Below are positions 36,801 to 50,400 of a stretch of 64,000 bases of DNA, in pieces (within the stretch, counting starts at the first letter, position 1; each line of letters opens with the position of its first letter). A model generated the notes under the pieces. It was given only the letters and a program-made list of their open reading frames with translations. It did no database searches and was not told the DNA's origin. Origin of the DNA: Acanthochlamys bracteata (lineage: Eukaryota; Streptophyta; Magnoliopsida; Pandanales; Velloziaceae); assembly GCA_019914995.1 (NCBI GenBank), contig CM034131.1, positions 10,138,501 through 10,202,500 of the forward strand, written 5' to 3'. A program made the translations under genes and the position numbers.

Positions 36801-36882
36801 CCTCTGCTGCTTGAGACTGAACAAAATAGATTTTGCGAGCCACAGACAAAATTTGAAGGTCATATCAACGGAGGATGATTGA
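33871..36882 (+). CDS. DUF1336 / EDR2 C-terminal-domain protein, 9 exons
   Basis: Protein of 585 aa. Exons: 33871-34138, 34219-34302, 34393-34938, 35157-35292, 35403-35565, 35653-35781, 35892-36086, 36294-36416, 36769-36882. The N-terminus MGGCVSTS has Gly2 and Cys4, a classic N-myristoylation/palmitoylation context, so it is likely tethered to membranes. Conserved blocks are [11 protein letters not shown] and [14 protein letters not shown], then an acidic segment ([11 protein letters not shown]). A Ser/Lys-rich linker follows, and then the DUF1336 domain from [19 protein letters not shown] to the end ([34 protein letters not shown]). The family includes Arabidopsis CW14 and the C-terminus of EDR2; its biochemical role is not established. 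Intron 4 uses a GC donor. The last intron carries a tandem repeat. It is transcribed towards the CDK-like gene. Confidence 0.9.
36611..36720 (+). repeat. Imperfect tandem repeat in last intron of the DUF1336 gene
   Basis: Three partial copies of a unit like CTGTTCGCCCTTTGTATTTA followed by CATTCACAGTGA occur at about 36616-36649, 36663-36695 and 36700-36720. The third is truncated. It lies 50 bp before the last splice acceptor. Confidence 0.65.
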
Positions 36883-38101
36883 TCCAAATTTGGCTCTCCG
36901 TCAGCTTGAGGCACCCAGGAAACCGTCTTGGTCTATCTACAAAGGGAAACCCACATGATGAAGTACTACCTTGAACGGATATCCCAAAAAAATGTCCCAG
37001 TATGTACACCATTAAATCTTTCATTTCCTTATTCTGCTGAGATGCGAACATTATTGAGTTTCTTTCTTTTGTTTCGAGGGAAAGAGGCAGCTAGAACCTG
37101 GAGCCTGAGGAATGGCGTAATCCGAACATCTATTTTGTTGGTAGAAACTAATTTATCAATGAATGAACACTATATAAGATCCGTGCTTGTGTTTTTCTAG
37201 TGGTTCTTTAAGAATAGCAATTAGGTTTTGAAGTTGCAGCGACAGACAGATCCGCGGTTCACACGTTTCGTGCTTTTTTGTTGATCACTTACAGTAGTAA
37301 TCAAGTAGTGCTTTGAACGTGCAGGTTCAGATTATATTATCTTTAGTTAGTGATCCGAAAATTATAAAACAGGTTTGATATTAATTTCATGTTAATTAAA
37401 ATGAAACCTGAACAGGTTGCAAGCTCAAATTGCTACAGAAACCCAACTGCTAAGTAAAGCAATTCAGTATCTAATGGCATGTCATTTTGCTACCACCTAA
37501 TTTATATCCATAACAACTAAAGAATATTTCTATTGAAATCTGCATTTCAATTTTTACACAATGTTCAATTTTCTGTAATGTAACCAAAAAAATATGATTT
37601 CATCTCTATACAGCATTTTGTACATAAGTAGTGTGGCTCTCTTTAGGCATGATGAAGAGGACTATCATTTGATGCATGCCTGATGGGCATGAATGAACTC
37701 TTGTCCCAAGTGGTCATTTCTCGAATTTACATGAACATGTAGTCAGCATTGCCGCAAATCAGTGAAGGGCTTCAATCTTCTAACTTTCAGAAATTACTTC
37801 GCAAAGACTTTCTTGTATAGAAGTCTTTGTTGATCTTTGGTTTTGAATCAACGAGCTTTTCACTACTAGTTCCACTTTCACCATTCTTGTTTTAGGATTG
37901 AGTGCCAGATCCAGTCACTTCTTACTTCACACCTATAGATTGAAGTACAAAATTTAGATGCATAAGCAGTTTAACTACTGGTATCTATGTATGTCTTTCA
38001 GGCAACCACCATAGCTTCTACTGTACCCAAAAACATTCAGTCATGAGTACTTAGACATGGTTATCTTCTAGCATAAAAGCATAACGGGGGCGATGTAGCT
38101 G
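36883..38101. other. Convergent spacer, DUF1336 / CDK-like kinase
   Basis: About 1.2 kb with both 3' UTRs and no further gene that I can support. Confidence 0.5.
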
Positions 38102-41100
38102 TTACTCTTCTATATTACCTTTTTGAAGGAAAGATCTACGAGCTGCTTGACGGAAGTGGCGCTCGTGCTTCTTTAAGAATTCATCAACCTTATGTGATCG
38201 AGCAAGTACAGGACCAGAGAACTCAACCTTTTCTTCATGATCATGGTAGCCCTGAGAATTATTAATAAAGTCAAAAAGATACGAGCATTAAGCATTCATG
38301 AAAGTGAGACTGGTCAAGCATCTGCAACTATACCAGTAAGCTTCGGTTAGATGAAATTGCATCTCTGTTGCAGTTAGCTTCTGCAAAATCTTGAGGATAT
38401 GTGATCTTGGAGAAATCACATGACTCTGCTTGTGGCCATTGTTTTGCATGCTTTGCCACGCCAGATGGTTTGTGCCCTCTACAGTCTGCAAGGCCCTTAC
38501 GTACAATTTGTCCATTTTCAAATATTTCCAAGTTACAAGTGTTTCTAGCTCTCAGCACATTCATAGGATCATGTGTTGCAGAAGTATTACTTTTCGAACT
38601 TTGCCTACTTCTTGATCTAATATATGCACCATCATTTTGCCTTTTTGCCCATTCAAAGCCATTTGAAGTAGGAAAATGTATTCGACCCATGTCTCCTTGG
38701 GAGACATGCTTGAAGTGCCTACCCTCCCCGTGAGGATTGATAGCTCTTGCTGGCTGCAAATCTGGCATCAGCCTATTATTACTGCTTGTTATAGTTTTAT
38801 GTAAACCTTGTGGACCTCCATTTTCTCCAGTATTTCGAATCCTTGAGTCCTACAAAGACAAAAACTAGGAACTTGCTATGACGATAATTATGAATAAGGT
38901 CAATGCAGATTTCTGCTGCTTGTCAAGAGGAACAATAATTACCGCAGGATGAACTGCCAACTTGCTCAACCCATTGAAATCGATCGAAGCTCTCGATGCT
39001 CGAGAAGGCCTTTGTGGTATTTCCACCTCATTTCCTGAATCTGCAGTACTTGTTGTTCTGAAAATAGTGACAGGCATTGTCAGAGGCTCAGAGCTGCTGC
39101 AAGACTTACATGCTAATCGAAGTACTGACGATAAAGCGTGTGGGATGATGCACTCTTGTCAACTTGACTTTGACAAGGTTGTAAGATAAAGCATGTAGTT
39201 AAAACAATTCTTCAAGGTTCAAGGAAGGAATATATCTTTTAAAAACATCACGACCAAACAGGGGGTCTTAGAACGGATTGTGGTTTGCCTACAACATTAA
39301 ACGTGATTACCTCTGTGATTCTCGCCCTTTTGCATCTATTTCCTTGTTTGGTGGGTATTTCGGCAGAGTTGAGGGTTCGCACGCGTACGGTTTTGTTGTG
39401 AAATACTGCAGAGCAAAATGAATCATCGATCAAAAAACTCAAGTATTGTTCCTGAATGATTATCAGATAAGCTACAGACGCAGAGTTCAATAAATCATTT
39501 AGATATGGCACAAAGTAATAGTCTTAAAGAAGTATGAGAATTTACCTCCGATGCCAGAGCTGATGCAGCCGTTCCACGTTTATATGGCTCAATAGAAAGA
39601 AATGTTTCCAACAAACTCAAGGTACTAGGGAGCAAAAAGTCATACGTCTCCTGAAGACCACTTTCATAAGGATGTTGAGGTTTGAAAATAGTTGCATGCG
39701 GTAATTTAGACTTCTTCCAGTACTCTTCTGATGGGGAACCACAAAGCTTGAATATTTTGTGCAACTGCTCTACCTGAAAAAAAAAAGAAAAGATTCACAT
39801 CATTATTTAAAATTAAAAAAAAAAGAACTCACAATACCAAGAAAATGGGCCATTGTGCTTCCACATAGACCATGCAGGAAAATGTTAAGGTTACATAGAT
39901 GGATTCTAACATCACCATCTCATAACTCTGGTTGAAAATCACATGCTTGTCCTCCACTTATAGAGTCTTCATAAACTAGTTATACCTTACCTCAGTTCTT
40001 CCCTGTAAGATTGGCTTTCCGACAAGCATTTCGGCAAATACACAGCCAACACTCCACAAATCCACTGTGGTTTCGTAATCTGTTGAACCTAGCAGAAGCT
40101 CTGGTGGGCGATACCATAAAGTGACAACTCGGCTAGTGAGGGGTTGTTTTCTTTCAGGATTCACATAGTTTGCTAAACCAAAATCAGCAATTTTGACGAT
40201 CCCTTCATTGTTAACAAGGACGTTGGCACATTTGATGTCTCGATGTATGATACCACGTGAATGGCAGTGGGCAAGTCCTGAGAGTAATTGGTGCATATAA
40301 CACTTGACCTGCAATACAAATCAGATATAAGCATATCGACAAATATAGTACTATTTGTTGCAAGCATATTTTTTCAGGGCATTCAGGGATTGTCATGGAA
40401 GTTCATATAGGCAAATGAGTCTAGTGAAAAAGCGACAATAAAAGCCTAAAAACAGACCTGTGATTCACTAAATTGGATGTCAAGGCATGATGTAAGTCCA
40501 GAAAGATCGTGTTCCATGTATTCGAATACTAAATATAGACTGCAGGAGAAGCGGGAAGTAATCAAGCCTTCCAATTTCACAACATTTGGATGATTAAGCC
40601 TCCGAAGGATCTGTATTTCCCGTGCCATGAATTTGACACTTTCAGGCTCGAAATGATCAAATCGTACCTTCTTCAGGGCAACAATTTTGCCATTTTCAAT
40701 GTCCCTTGCTCTAAAGACGCTGCTGTAAGTACCTTGCCCAATCTTCAAAACACAGCTGAGAGTTAGTATGATCAATGAAAATCATGTGCTTTTTCTGGAT
40801 AGACTAATCGTGTGTATGCAACGGTTCCTTGAAACAAAAATGTACCGCAATGTGCATTCCGTTTAATTCATTTAGCAATTCATCAAGACAAGAACAACGG
40901 GTTTCAAGACAAAATAACAAACTACCTTCTCCAATTTCTGGAATGAATCAGCTTTTAGTGGGACCAACCCCTGAATGGATTCTCCGGCAACAGCAGTGAG
41001 CCACGCAGGCCATCCGGCCGCAATCTGCTCACCCTCCATGTGTTTGTGAAAATTCCCCATCCGGGCGCTGAACGAGCTCGTGCTAACTGTACTCATCTTC

Positions 41101-41261
41101 CCGGAACTGACCTTAGCAGATTCCCCCGACTCGCTCCGGCTCCGATTCCACCTCGCAGGCGGGCCCAACATCTCGTTAGAATCCTGTAATTCCCACGACA
41201 TGTTGCCCGACTCCACGGGCGGAGTAACGGGGCAATCCTTCTTCGACGCTACGCAACCCAT
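38102..41261 (-). CDS. CDK-like Ser/Thr protein kinase with acylated N-terminus (IBS1/At1g54610-type), 8 exons
   Basis: Protein kinase of 680 aa related to plant CDKC-like kinases such as IBS1. Exons: 41261-40926, 40742-40458, 40308-39991, 39773-39546, 39405-39311, 39057-38943, 38849-38334, 38251-38102. The start MGCVASKK is a strong myristoylation plus palmitoylation signal. Then comes the family block AAGWPAWLTAVAGE. The kinase (~110-390) has IGQGTYSSVF (113-122), lysine K136, HRD (229-231) and DFG (249-251). The CDK-type activation loop reads TLWYRPPELLLGSTDY. After the kinase comes YFTTKPYACEPSTLPKYPP, the family's C-lobe extension, and a ~250-residue polar tail ending near GYHDHEEKVEFSGPVL. 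All catalytic residues are present. Partners and substrates are unknown; relatives have been linked to defence priming. Confidence 0.93.
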
Positions 41262-43064
41262 TATTGCTGCTTACCACCGTCCGAGGACCACCCCGTCGGA
41301 ATTTTGAATAAAACCGATCAAAAGGTCCCCGGAATCAGAGCAATTGTGGTGCAAAATTAATTTAAAAAAATTGGAGATACATTCTGGAGAAAAATAACGG
41401 AAAAATGTGAAATTAAAAATTGAGATATAATTAGTAGCACATGGAACGAAGGTTGGAAAATTTTCCAGGAATAGAGAAGAACAGAGGATGAGCTAGCGTT
41501 CCGGGATTGTCAGCAAACAGCAATGATCCTAATTTAAGAAAAATTAAAATATTTTTGTTTTCTTCTTTCGTTGCATTGAAATTTGAAGGGAAATTTTTTT
41601 TTTTTGAACGAATTGTCTCTTGATTTCACTATTTTTGGAGAATTAATTTCCTTTTTTTTAAAAAAAAGGTGGCGGGTGAGAATCATCATACCCGTTGGTG
41701 ATGCCAGCTTCAATGAACCTTTTATTTATACAATTCGCGCCACTTAAAAAATTTATACAATTAGGATATTTCGCAATTTCGGGTCTTGAAATTTTATTTC
41801 AAAATTTGGACCCCATAATCATACTCTGCAATTTCTGGCCTGCTTACAGTTTGGCATCAGTTTAATAATAATGATTCTAAACATTACTTGTGTGCCCCGA
41901 AACTGCAATGTTGTCAATCGAATTGGTTTTGTTGCTCTTACGTAATCACTAAAACTAATAAAGTTGCTACGAGAAATCAACTAACTGAAATTAATATCAT
42001 CTTTTACGAGTGGATTAAGCGCTACTAACTCAACATTGAACAATATCACTAATCATAACCACTTACTAATTATTGATTGATAGTAAATTAGGAAATTATT
42101 AATATTGAATTGGGATCGTATAAACAAAGTCAACACTCACTATATATTATGAGAAGTTTTAACCATTATTTGTGTTACATTGTTATATGGCTTTACTTGT
42201 TTTGTAGGATCTGGTGCTGTATATGTTGTTCTATTGAAAGCTTTTGTATTAAAGATGTGAATCTTGTTTCGCTTTCTGGTCTATGCTCCCACAATTATGC
42301 AAAATCTGAATGAAATGATTTTGGGTGCAAATTTAAAAGCTATAGTTTTTGAACATTATTGCTGCTGTATATTTGGCTAACCAAAAGTTTGTCGTGGACT
42401 TTTGGCATCTGGGATACTTTGACTGTAGAAAGTCACAGGTAAAGCTCTAGCTTCATGGATGTGTATTGCAACGTTGCTTTTAGAGATTGTTTCTGGAAAC
42501 AAAGGCAGCCTTTGAACTTTTTTCCTGGAAAAAAATTGTGCTTTGATGTCGACAGGCAAGCGAACGCTTAGCCAACGAAGATTAGCAAAAGCAATAATTT
42601 GAGAACTATATTTTTGACACGAATCATTTGGTATCATTTTCAACAAATATAAAATACCAACATTATATACATATCATAGAGATGCTTACAAGTTACAGTC
42701 TCCTCAAAGTAAAGCCTATCTTGATAATCAACAAAAGTATAAAACAGTTTTCAACAAAAAACAGCAAAAACAAGAAATCCACTCAGATTTCTATTGGCAA
42801 CTTCTCGGTCTTCAATATTTTGTCGTACTCAAAGTAGCCAATGGTATCCTTAACTTGGAAATGGACATTAGCATCACCTACAAACTGAACAAAGGTAACC
42901 AAAAGCTAATTACCCATAGATCCAAGAGCAGCACCAGCTACAAACTAAGCCAAAAATACAAATAAATACAGATGCTTACATTACATTTGAAATGAAGGAT
43001 TTTGTGTAATTACTTTACACTTCATAATAATCACAGTCTCCTGTACAGGCAACTTTAGAGATTT
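41262..43064. other. Intergenic region, CDK-like / WRKY
   Basis: About 1.8 kb. 41262-41520 is probably the CDK-like promoter and leader. The rest holds AT-rich DNA, and the part next to 43065 probably carries the WRKY 3' UTR. A few short open frames are present but show no recognisable motif. Confidence 0.5.
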
Positions 43065-46000
43065 CTAAGTGATTTCTTGCTCTTCCTTTAGCTGAGAAAA
43101 TGTGATTGCGTTTACACCACCATTCTTCAAATCTGGGTTGTTCTGGAGAAATTGATTGCTCAACGTGCCAATGCTTGAATTAGCAACAGCATCTATGCTA
43201 CCATTATTAGCAGCGTTATGGCTGCCCTTCTTACCTGATGGCAAATCATGATTGTGTTTACCCTCATATGTTGTTACAACAGATTTTGGGTCTGTTGCAG
43301 CCCTTTCAATATGCTTCCTGACACCGCACCCCGTGTATGTGCACTTGTAATAACTCCTGCAAGTTAAACTTCACATTCACATGGCTCCAAAGAAATAAAT
43401 CATTCTCATATATTTGAATTTATTTTGCCAAAATTATAGATTTTTTGGGCAAGGTTATATGATAATTTTCTTATTAAACATTGATGTAACCTTAGCTTTG
43501 CCAATTTAACAGAAAGATGTGCGACGCAAAAACTTCCACCACCAATAGATAGTTTACAACTTAAGCATGACAGGCATGACAAGGTCTAACTTTCTGCAAG
43601 GAAGATAGGTGGACCAACACATTTTTTCAATTGATTATGTTCAATCCGCATGTATGCTACAATTTTTGTGCCTGGCAAGAAATAGGTGGACCAACACGTA
43701 TCTGAAAACAAATGTCGCAATATAGGAAGTCATAAAATGGAAAAACAGTAAGATAGTCCATTCAGTTTCATTATAACACTCAAACATATTGCACCTTAAT
43801 GGCCAAAAGTAAGCCTATCCGAAATGGCAAACGTGATAATTGCAGAATCTTAAAAGAGCCAAAATCTGATTTGATTAAGTAACAAAAACAGTAAAAAAAT
43901 AAATAGAAAAGTATATAAACCACGATATCCAGGTATCAATTGAAAGTTGTAGTTTTAACATACTGCATGAAGTAAACCCTACTTGGAAGTGAAGAACACT
44001 GTCCACAAAATAAGTAGAGCGATTGATACCTTGGGTTAGGATTTCCTTTCACCACCTTCTGGCCATATTTTCTCCACCTATAACCATCATCTAGAAGATC
44101 TACTTCACTTACAGTCTGTACGATAATCCTGGGTTCTGTAAGAGTCTTATGGGAGTTTGCCACTGTGACATTGTTGTTGGATTTCCTGTTAATTCAGGAG
44201 AAAAAAAACTAAGATGGAATGTTTTAGAAAGGATGGCAGTCGCACAATTATTATCATGTTTACCTCCTTTTAGCATCAGGCTCACTATGATCCATCCCAT
44301 TTGCCCTTGATTCAGTTTCGCCTGCTTCTTCACCTTCACTTGAACCAGACAATTGTTCAGATGCCCCATTAAGTTCTTGATCTCTCATTAACATGCAGGG
44401 AGGAGAAACTTCATTCAATCTGTTTTGAGCCTTGGGAAGAGCATCTGAACCTATCTCACTGCTAGGAGAGGCCACAACTTTACCACTTTGACCATTAGAA
44501 CCAGTTTGCACATGACTCCCCTGCTTGCCACGCTTATTACGTGAGGGCTTCTGATGATTATGTTGACCCTTGTAGACAATCTCAATGATTTCACCATCAA
44601 GGGAGCGCTCGATCTTTTTCTTAACAAGGCAATTTGGATGTGTACATTTGTAATAGCTCCTTGGGTATTCACTGCTCTTCACTTGCTTTTGCCCATATTT
44701 CCGCCAATTGTAGCCATCTTCAGAAGATTTCTCAGAAGGAACTGGAAGATTAGTTTTATCATCCAATTGAGAGAGCTCTGAATTAGCCAAGGTGATGTTT
44801 TCAGCATCTGATATCTGAGGAGGACTCTTATGTGCTGCTTCCAAATTTGACACTGGGTCAGTTGGCTGAGATGCGCAAGCTGTCATTGGTTCAGAAAAAG
44901 TAGATGCATACTCGCGAAACTGAGCATTAGAACGAGCCTGGGCTGTGACTTGAGCCAATGCCTCCTGATGGGTCATTCCAAAACGGCCCTGCATAGGTAG
45001 TTTTATCAGACTATTCAACCAGTAATACGCTATACATCATTTTCGTACACTTTATCCAGCATAATAAATTCTCATAAATGCCTTTAAATACATGTATCTA
45101 GAAATAGAAGCAGATATATCAACAAAAAAACTAAAGTCAGCAAAGACATCAATCAAGATTAAAACTAAGACTTCAATCAAACCATGTGCTACACAAATTT
45201 AGGAAACTATTAAGACAAAAGCTAATAAACAATGAGAGAAACCATTTTTCTCTAAACAGCTCAAGCCTCAATTTGGTTATTGAGTTCACATTATATCAAA
45301 CAAAATTAGAAAGCAGATGCATTTGCAGAAGAATTCTCACTAACCTAAGACACCAGCAAAAACTGATGTGGCAACCAAAATATGCATTGTTCTTGCAAGA
45401 CTATTTGACCTCCAAAGCTAATTAAACAATCAGAAGCTAGCACGAATCAAGTTTGTATCTAACCAGCTCAAATGTAAATTTAGTTATAGTTTTTCCATTA
45501 CATATCAAGTCCAAATAGCTGAAAATTTATGAACCAAAACCAGCTTTATCAAATGTATGAAATGCTTAGCCACATAATAGAACATAAAAGCAACATAATT
45601 TGAAACTAGCTCATTCCTATTCTGGCTCCATTTACAGTAGAATAGTACTAAAACCAAATGCAACAAACTTGTAAAATTACAATCCAATTAAATTAAACTG
45701 CTTTCAACTACCTCAGTTCACAGATGTAGGAAACTAAACTTAAATGGAGAGGTAATGAATCACTCACAAAGAAACCGGGCGAGTTCAGTAATCCACCAGG
45801 GCTAAGCCCAGGCGGGACAGCGAAAACCGGCGAGCTAGCTAACAGTGGCTGTGGCTGCGCCGTTGCCTCCGCCGGAGAAGCGATAGCCCCTGCAAGAAGC
45901 TGCGAGAAAGACTGGCACTCAGATTCCGGTTCAAAGAAGCTGGCGACAAGAGTCATAGGCCCGGGACTGGTGTCCCACATGGCACCACCGCCGCCGCGGA

Positions 46001-46118
46001 GGATAGCTTCGTAAGAGGCACGTGGCGGGAGCACGAGTGTTGGCCTTGATGGTCCAGCTGAAGCTCTGCCACCGCCGCCGGCGTCGGCGGCGGCTAGAGG
46101 CTTGCTGTCGGCGGCCAT
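43065..46118 (-). CDS. Group I WRKY transcription factor (WRKY3/WRKY4-like), 4 exons
   Basis: Nuclear W-box-binding factor of 507 aa with two WRKY domains. Exons: 46118-45768, 44988-44264, 44185-44030, 43356-43065. The first exon is GC-rich and encodes [20 protein letters not shown] and [13 protein letters not shown]. It then has [16 protein letters not shown], the N-terminal signature of WRKY3/4-type proteins, including an SP-rich MAP-kinase-type region. The N-terminal WRKYGQK is at 212-218 with a C-x4-C-x22-HNH finger. The C-terminal WRKYGQK is at 396-402 with C-x4-C-x23-HNH. The intron inside the C-terminal domain falls after the Pro-Arg that follows [14 protein letters not shown], the conserved R-type position. 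Relatives act in responses to necrotrophs and in salicylate/jasmonate balance; that role is inferred here. Confidence 0.94.
43593..43697. repeat. Short duplicated motif in WRKY intron 3
   Basis: GATAGGTGGACCAACAC at about 43604-43620 and AATAGGTGGACCAACAC at 43681-43697 are near-identical, and each follows a GCAAG-A sequence. It is a small local duplication with no clear function. Confidence 0.5.
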
Positions 46119-47472
46119 GGATAGATCGAGAGAGATTAAAAATTAAATAAAATTATTAAAAATAATTAATGAGTTTTGTTGAGAGTTGAAGAAAGAAACG
46201 GAGTAGACACAGAGTGTGGAGAGAGGGAGACGTGATTGGATTTTTGTCTTGTTATTATTTTACCTAATCAATAATCGAGACATTTTTCTAAAATAAAATT
46301 AACTTCGCAATGCAGCCACGTTTTATATGATTAAACAATCAGGTGCCTCACAATTATTATTTTGCAAAGCAGGCTTCTCAGAACTTCTAAAATAAGTTAT
46401 CTACGTTGAGGACAAACAAGAAATAAAAGTATCGCTGACTTATCTATCTTGGCTAGTTTCCGCAAAAGAATTTGGCTAATCCCAAAAGAATGGAGCAAAG
46501 TCTCATGATCATTATTTCGGCTACGAGGTTTTATATTGGAAAAACAATGCATAACGAACGATTTTACGAAAATCTATTATAGAGGTCTGGTTTTGGAAAG
46601 AACAGAAAAAAAATGGAATGAACGGGAATACAAAATAGTTTCCCGGGCAGATTAAAATCAAAACGGAAGAGTGGTGATGCTTGCGGGGACGTTGACTTCT
46701 TATTGATTAGCTGGCTGTGGCGGGCGAGTGGTGGATAATGAAGAGAAACTGACTAAAATACCCTTCAGCTAATAATGCTGCAATCATGGATTAAGATATT
46801 CGTATTATCCATTTTCTAAGTCTCGGGGAGTTAAAACTTAAAAGCGGAAATTTAAAATTACAAATTTGGGCCAGTACTGTTGATAATTTAAATACCCTTT
46901 TCCCTGGGTTAGGTGTGCACAGCTCACCTGCAGTACAGATTAGTCAGAAGTGAGAACTTTATCAGGTACAAAAAAAAATTCGCAGAATAATAATGAACAA
47001 CTACATGCCTACTAATTACAACATTTCTGCAATATTCTTCGTGCTAATTTACCTGAGGTAATGATTAAAAAGTTATGACATTTATCATTTGTGCATAAAG
47101 CTAACATTTTGATAAATAGTATATGATCCATAGACAAGATGAGTACAGCTAATTTACATGCAGTATATTGAGATAATAGATAAAAGGTAATTACGAGTAT
47201 CTCTGGACAAACTTATGTCTTGCAAAGTCCCTGTACATACAGTACAAGTAAAGATGGAGTAAAGTAGTAAGCCAAAGGGTATAAATATCTCAAAAGGAAA
47301 ACTCGAATAGAAGGGAAATTAATGAAAGATAACTCTGTCGATGTGGTTGGAAAATGAACCGGAAGATGTGAAAATTACGTTATAGAGACGGCTCGTGAAC
47401 TATCTTCCAAATGCTCCATGGTTCCCTTGTGAAGTAGGAGAAGAATTAATGACGCCAATAGACAGGCAACTA
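46119..47472. other. WRKY upstream region
   Basis: About 1.35 kb of ordinary AT-rich DNA. The first ~150 bp are purine-rich and should contain the WRKY leader. I see no gene. Confidence 0.5.
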
Positions 47473-50400
47473 TCACACTCTGAACTCAGAGAAGTAAGTT
47501 GATGAGACCGCCAGGCCTTGCGCATCATAAGTTCTCACAAGCCTCTGCCTTAGGTCAAGCGACTCCATCCAACAGAACTCAAGATGAAAGGACTGCAACT
47601 GGGCCACACTGTTAGCGATATCACGTGGATACCCCATGTACATTCCTCCTGGCAGTAAAGTTAGCTGAAAACCTCCATCAAACTGGACCAAATTATTAGA
47701 CATTGTTCCCGTCCAATGAACATTGGTTGTAGCACCTCCGCTGCTCGGAGTTGTAGTTATGTCCTAGGTGTGACAAATTTTCAAATGATTTCGCGTAAGA
47801 AAGGTGTACATCGCCATATTACACTAACAGCCAAGGGGCTTTAAATAAGACTGAGATCCCTATATTGCACAAAGAATTTCCTACGTAGGCTCATTACTAA
47901 ACATTTTTGTGTAACTGTTTCCAATTCAACAACGCCTTCAGGTGGTAGGCTAGTACTGTGATAGCAAAACTCAAGTACAAAGCTTCAAACGTCACTGCTT
48001 TAGAAAACTGGAAATAAAGATGTCAATTTCTTTTATAGAATAACATCACCGCTTCATTATAAAATAACATCAAACAAACGAGCCTTATGTTAAAAGGCTT
48101 ATCTTTTAAGTGCCTGTCCAACCTAAGTTTATTTCATTACTAGTTTCTTGCAAAAGCACATCATCTAGCTCCCACAACTATCAACTTAGAGGCTTTTCGA
48201 AGTAAACGGCGAGTTCAGCACATACATGATCTTCTACATACCTGCACCAGTTGGCCCTTGTCATCAATGTCAAGAAAAGCTACAGTATCAGCCTCCACAA
48301 ATGTAGCTCCATAAACGCCACTTCGTTTAGTTACTGAATGGCCTTGCCATCGACCAAGCAGTGGAGTTAACCTATCTGGATTATCCTGTTAGAAAAACGA
48401 CAAGGTAAACTAGGTATCACTTACACAATCTGAATAAAGCTTAACTTGCCCAGAGCTTTCCCGGTTTGAAATTTCGTATAGAAAACAACCTTGAAATTGT
48501 GGGAAAAAGAGAAATGAGGTGCTTTCTCTCCTCTGTCTTCGAGGAAAACAACAAGCATGTCAAGAACCCCTTTGGGATCCATTATATGAAAAGCTCTTGC
48601 TCGCATGTCTGTTTTGAGGGAATAAAGGCAATTCTCGCAAACAACTGAAGGTCGACGAGAAGGAATCTTTAAGTTTCTGCAGAGATAAACAAACAACAAA
48701 GAGATAGATGGATAAGAAGAGGTAATCGAGAAGATATGATGCTAGCATTCCTTTCTAAAAAGGTTGAGAGTGCAGTATATCCTTCAGCAACTTAGCAAAG
48801 GGCGTGAGTGAGGGCTCAACTTTACGAAATAGCAATTGACTGTAACATCTTAAATGCAAGAAAGCATTGCTGAGTGATAATTGAAACTAACACGAATAGT
48901 TTATGACAGGGTGTCTTTGATATAGTCTAAGCTTTCTTTGTTATTATTATTACATAGTAGAATAAGTAGGTGAGATTTCAATCACCAGCATAGAGAATAC
49001 TAATAAAGAACAAGAAACAGAACCTATTAAAAACCTGGGAGATTCTTCACCAGTGTCATCGTCACCAAGAACTCCTGCTCGAAGTATGGTTTCCAGCATT
49101 CCTGCAGTTTGATATCTCAGTGCAAATGCCCTCTCTTCAGGAAAGAACCCAATCTGCATCACAACTAAGTATACAAAGTTGGAAATGCACATGAGCAAAA
49201 GCTCCATGAGTCATGTAAATAGTATCATACCTGCTGATATTTATCAACTGTGAACATGTTAGTCTCTTTGATTTTGTACTCAAACCATTCAGGTTCTTCG
49301 TCAGCGTGTGGAATGGAAGTACTGGATCGAGGTTGTTCAATATACAGTCTGCAGAAGACATCACCATAGTGAGATCAAAATTGCGATTCATGAGAAACTA
49401 GTCCCACAGAATAAAATGCCAAACGCATCTGTAAGCACCATAAAAGGTCATACTATGGCGTATCTCTAAGCACCATGGAAGTACTGGATCAAGGTATATG
49501 ATGGTCCTCATTGGCTAATTGTGATTTTTGAATTAGTTACATCCATGTATCCAAGGTTGTTTTCTAGCTAGTCACTAATTCTTATGCACGTGATAGTAAC
49601 ATGGATTAAGAAAAGTCAGAAAATGAGAACATATTTTGAAGAACTATGCTCCTTGTTGCTTGAGGCTAAGACGATGTATCTGGTACATTATGACCAGGAT
49701 TTCTTTCCAAATGTTAACGCTTCTATAGCTTGATTTTGATAATGTCTAAGATGCAACTGCAATATATGAATCAGAAAACTACCTAGAGATTATTACTGGC
49801 CATATTCTACATTTCTAATCAAGTATTTTCGAGTTGACCTTGTAAAGAAGGTTACTGCCGCATATAACATTAGGCAGCATGCCAAAAAAATTTACATGGT
49901 GGTAAGTAAACAAAAAAGAGAAACTAAATCAAAGTTTCTAAGAATTTCTCTTCTTTTCTTCCCACCTAGTTTACTGATATTGATCCCAAACAAAACAGTA
50001 ATGTAAACAATAATCACAAACTGACTACATAACAATTTAAAATCATAAACTATCAGTTAGCTCACGTTTGAATGAGACTTATCAGCTCATTCTCTCCATA
50101 TGAGTTTGCAGCAAGCTTCGTCTTAATATTCTGCAATAGATTTCCATTCCCATCAAATTGCTGCAAAATTTAACAACACAATATAGATCCCACCGCCAGC
50201 ACAAATTCGAATTTCAAAACAAAAAATTCTCAAAGGATTCATACTCACATAGAAAGAACCGTTCCACTTTCCCAAATTCAAATCAATGAAACGATGCAAC
50301 ACATCAACGCCAATAAAACCTTCGTTCACCATAGCTCGAGCTTGCAATCCATTTAACCGTAGCGATTTCGGAGAAATCGAGTATAGAATTGAGCGAGACA

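Noticed and set aside
42377..42646. 89-codon minus-strand open frame
   Set aside because: No motif, no splice partners, and A/T-rich flanks.
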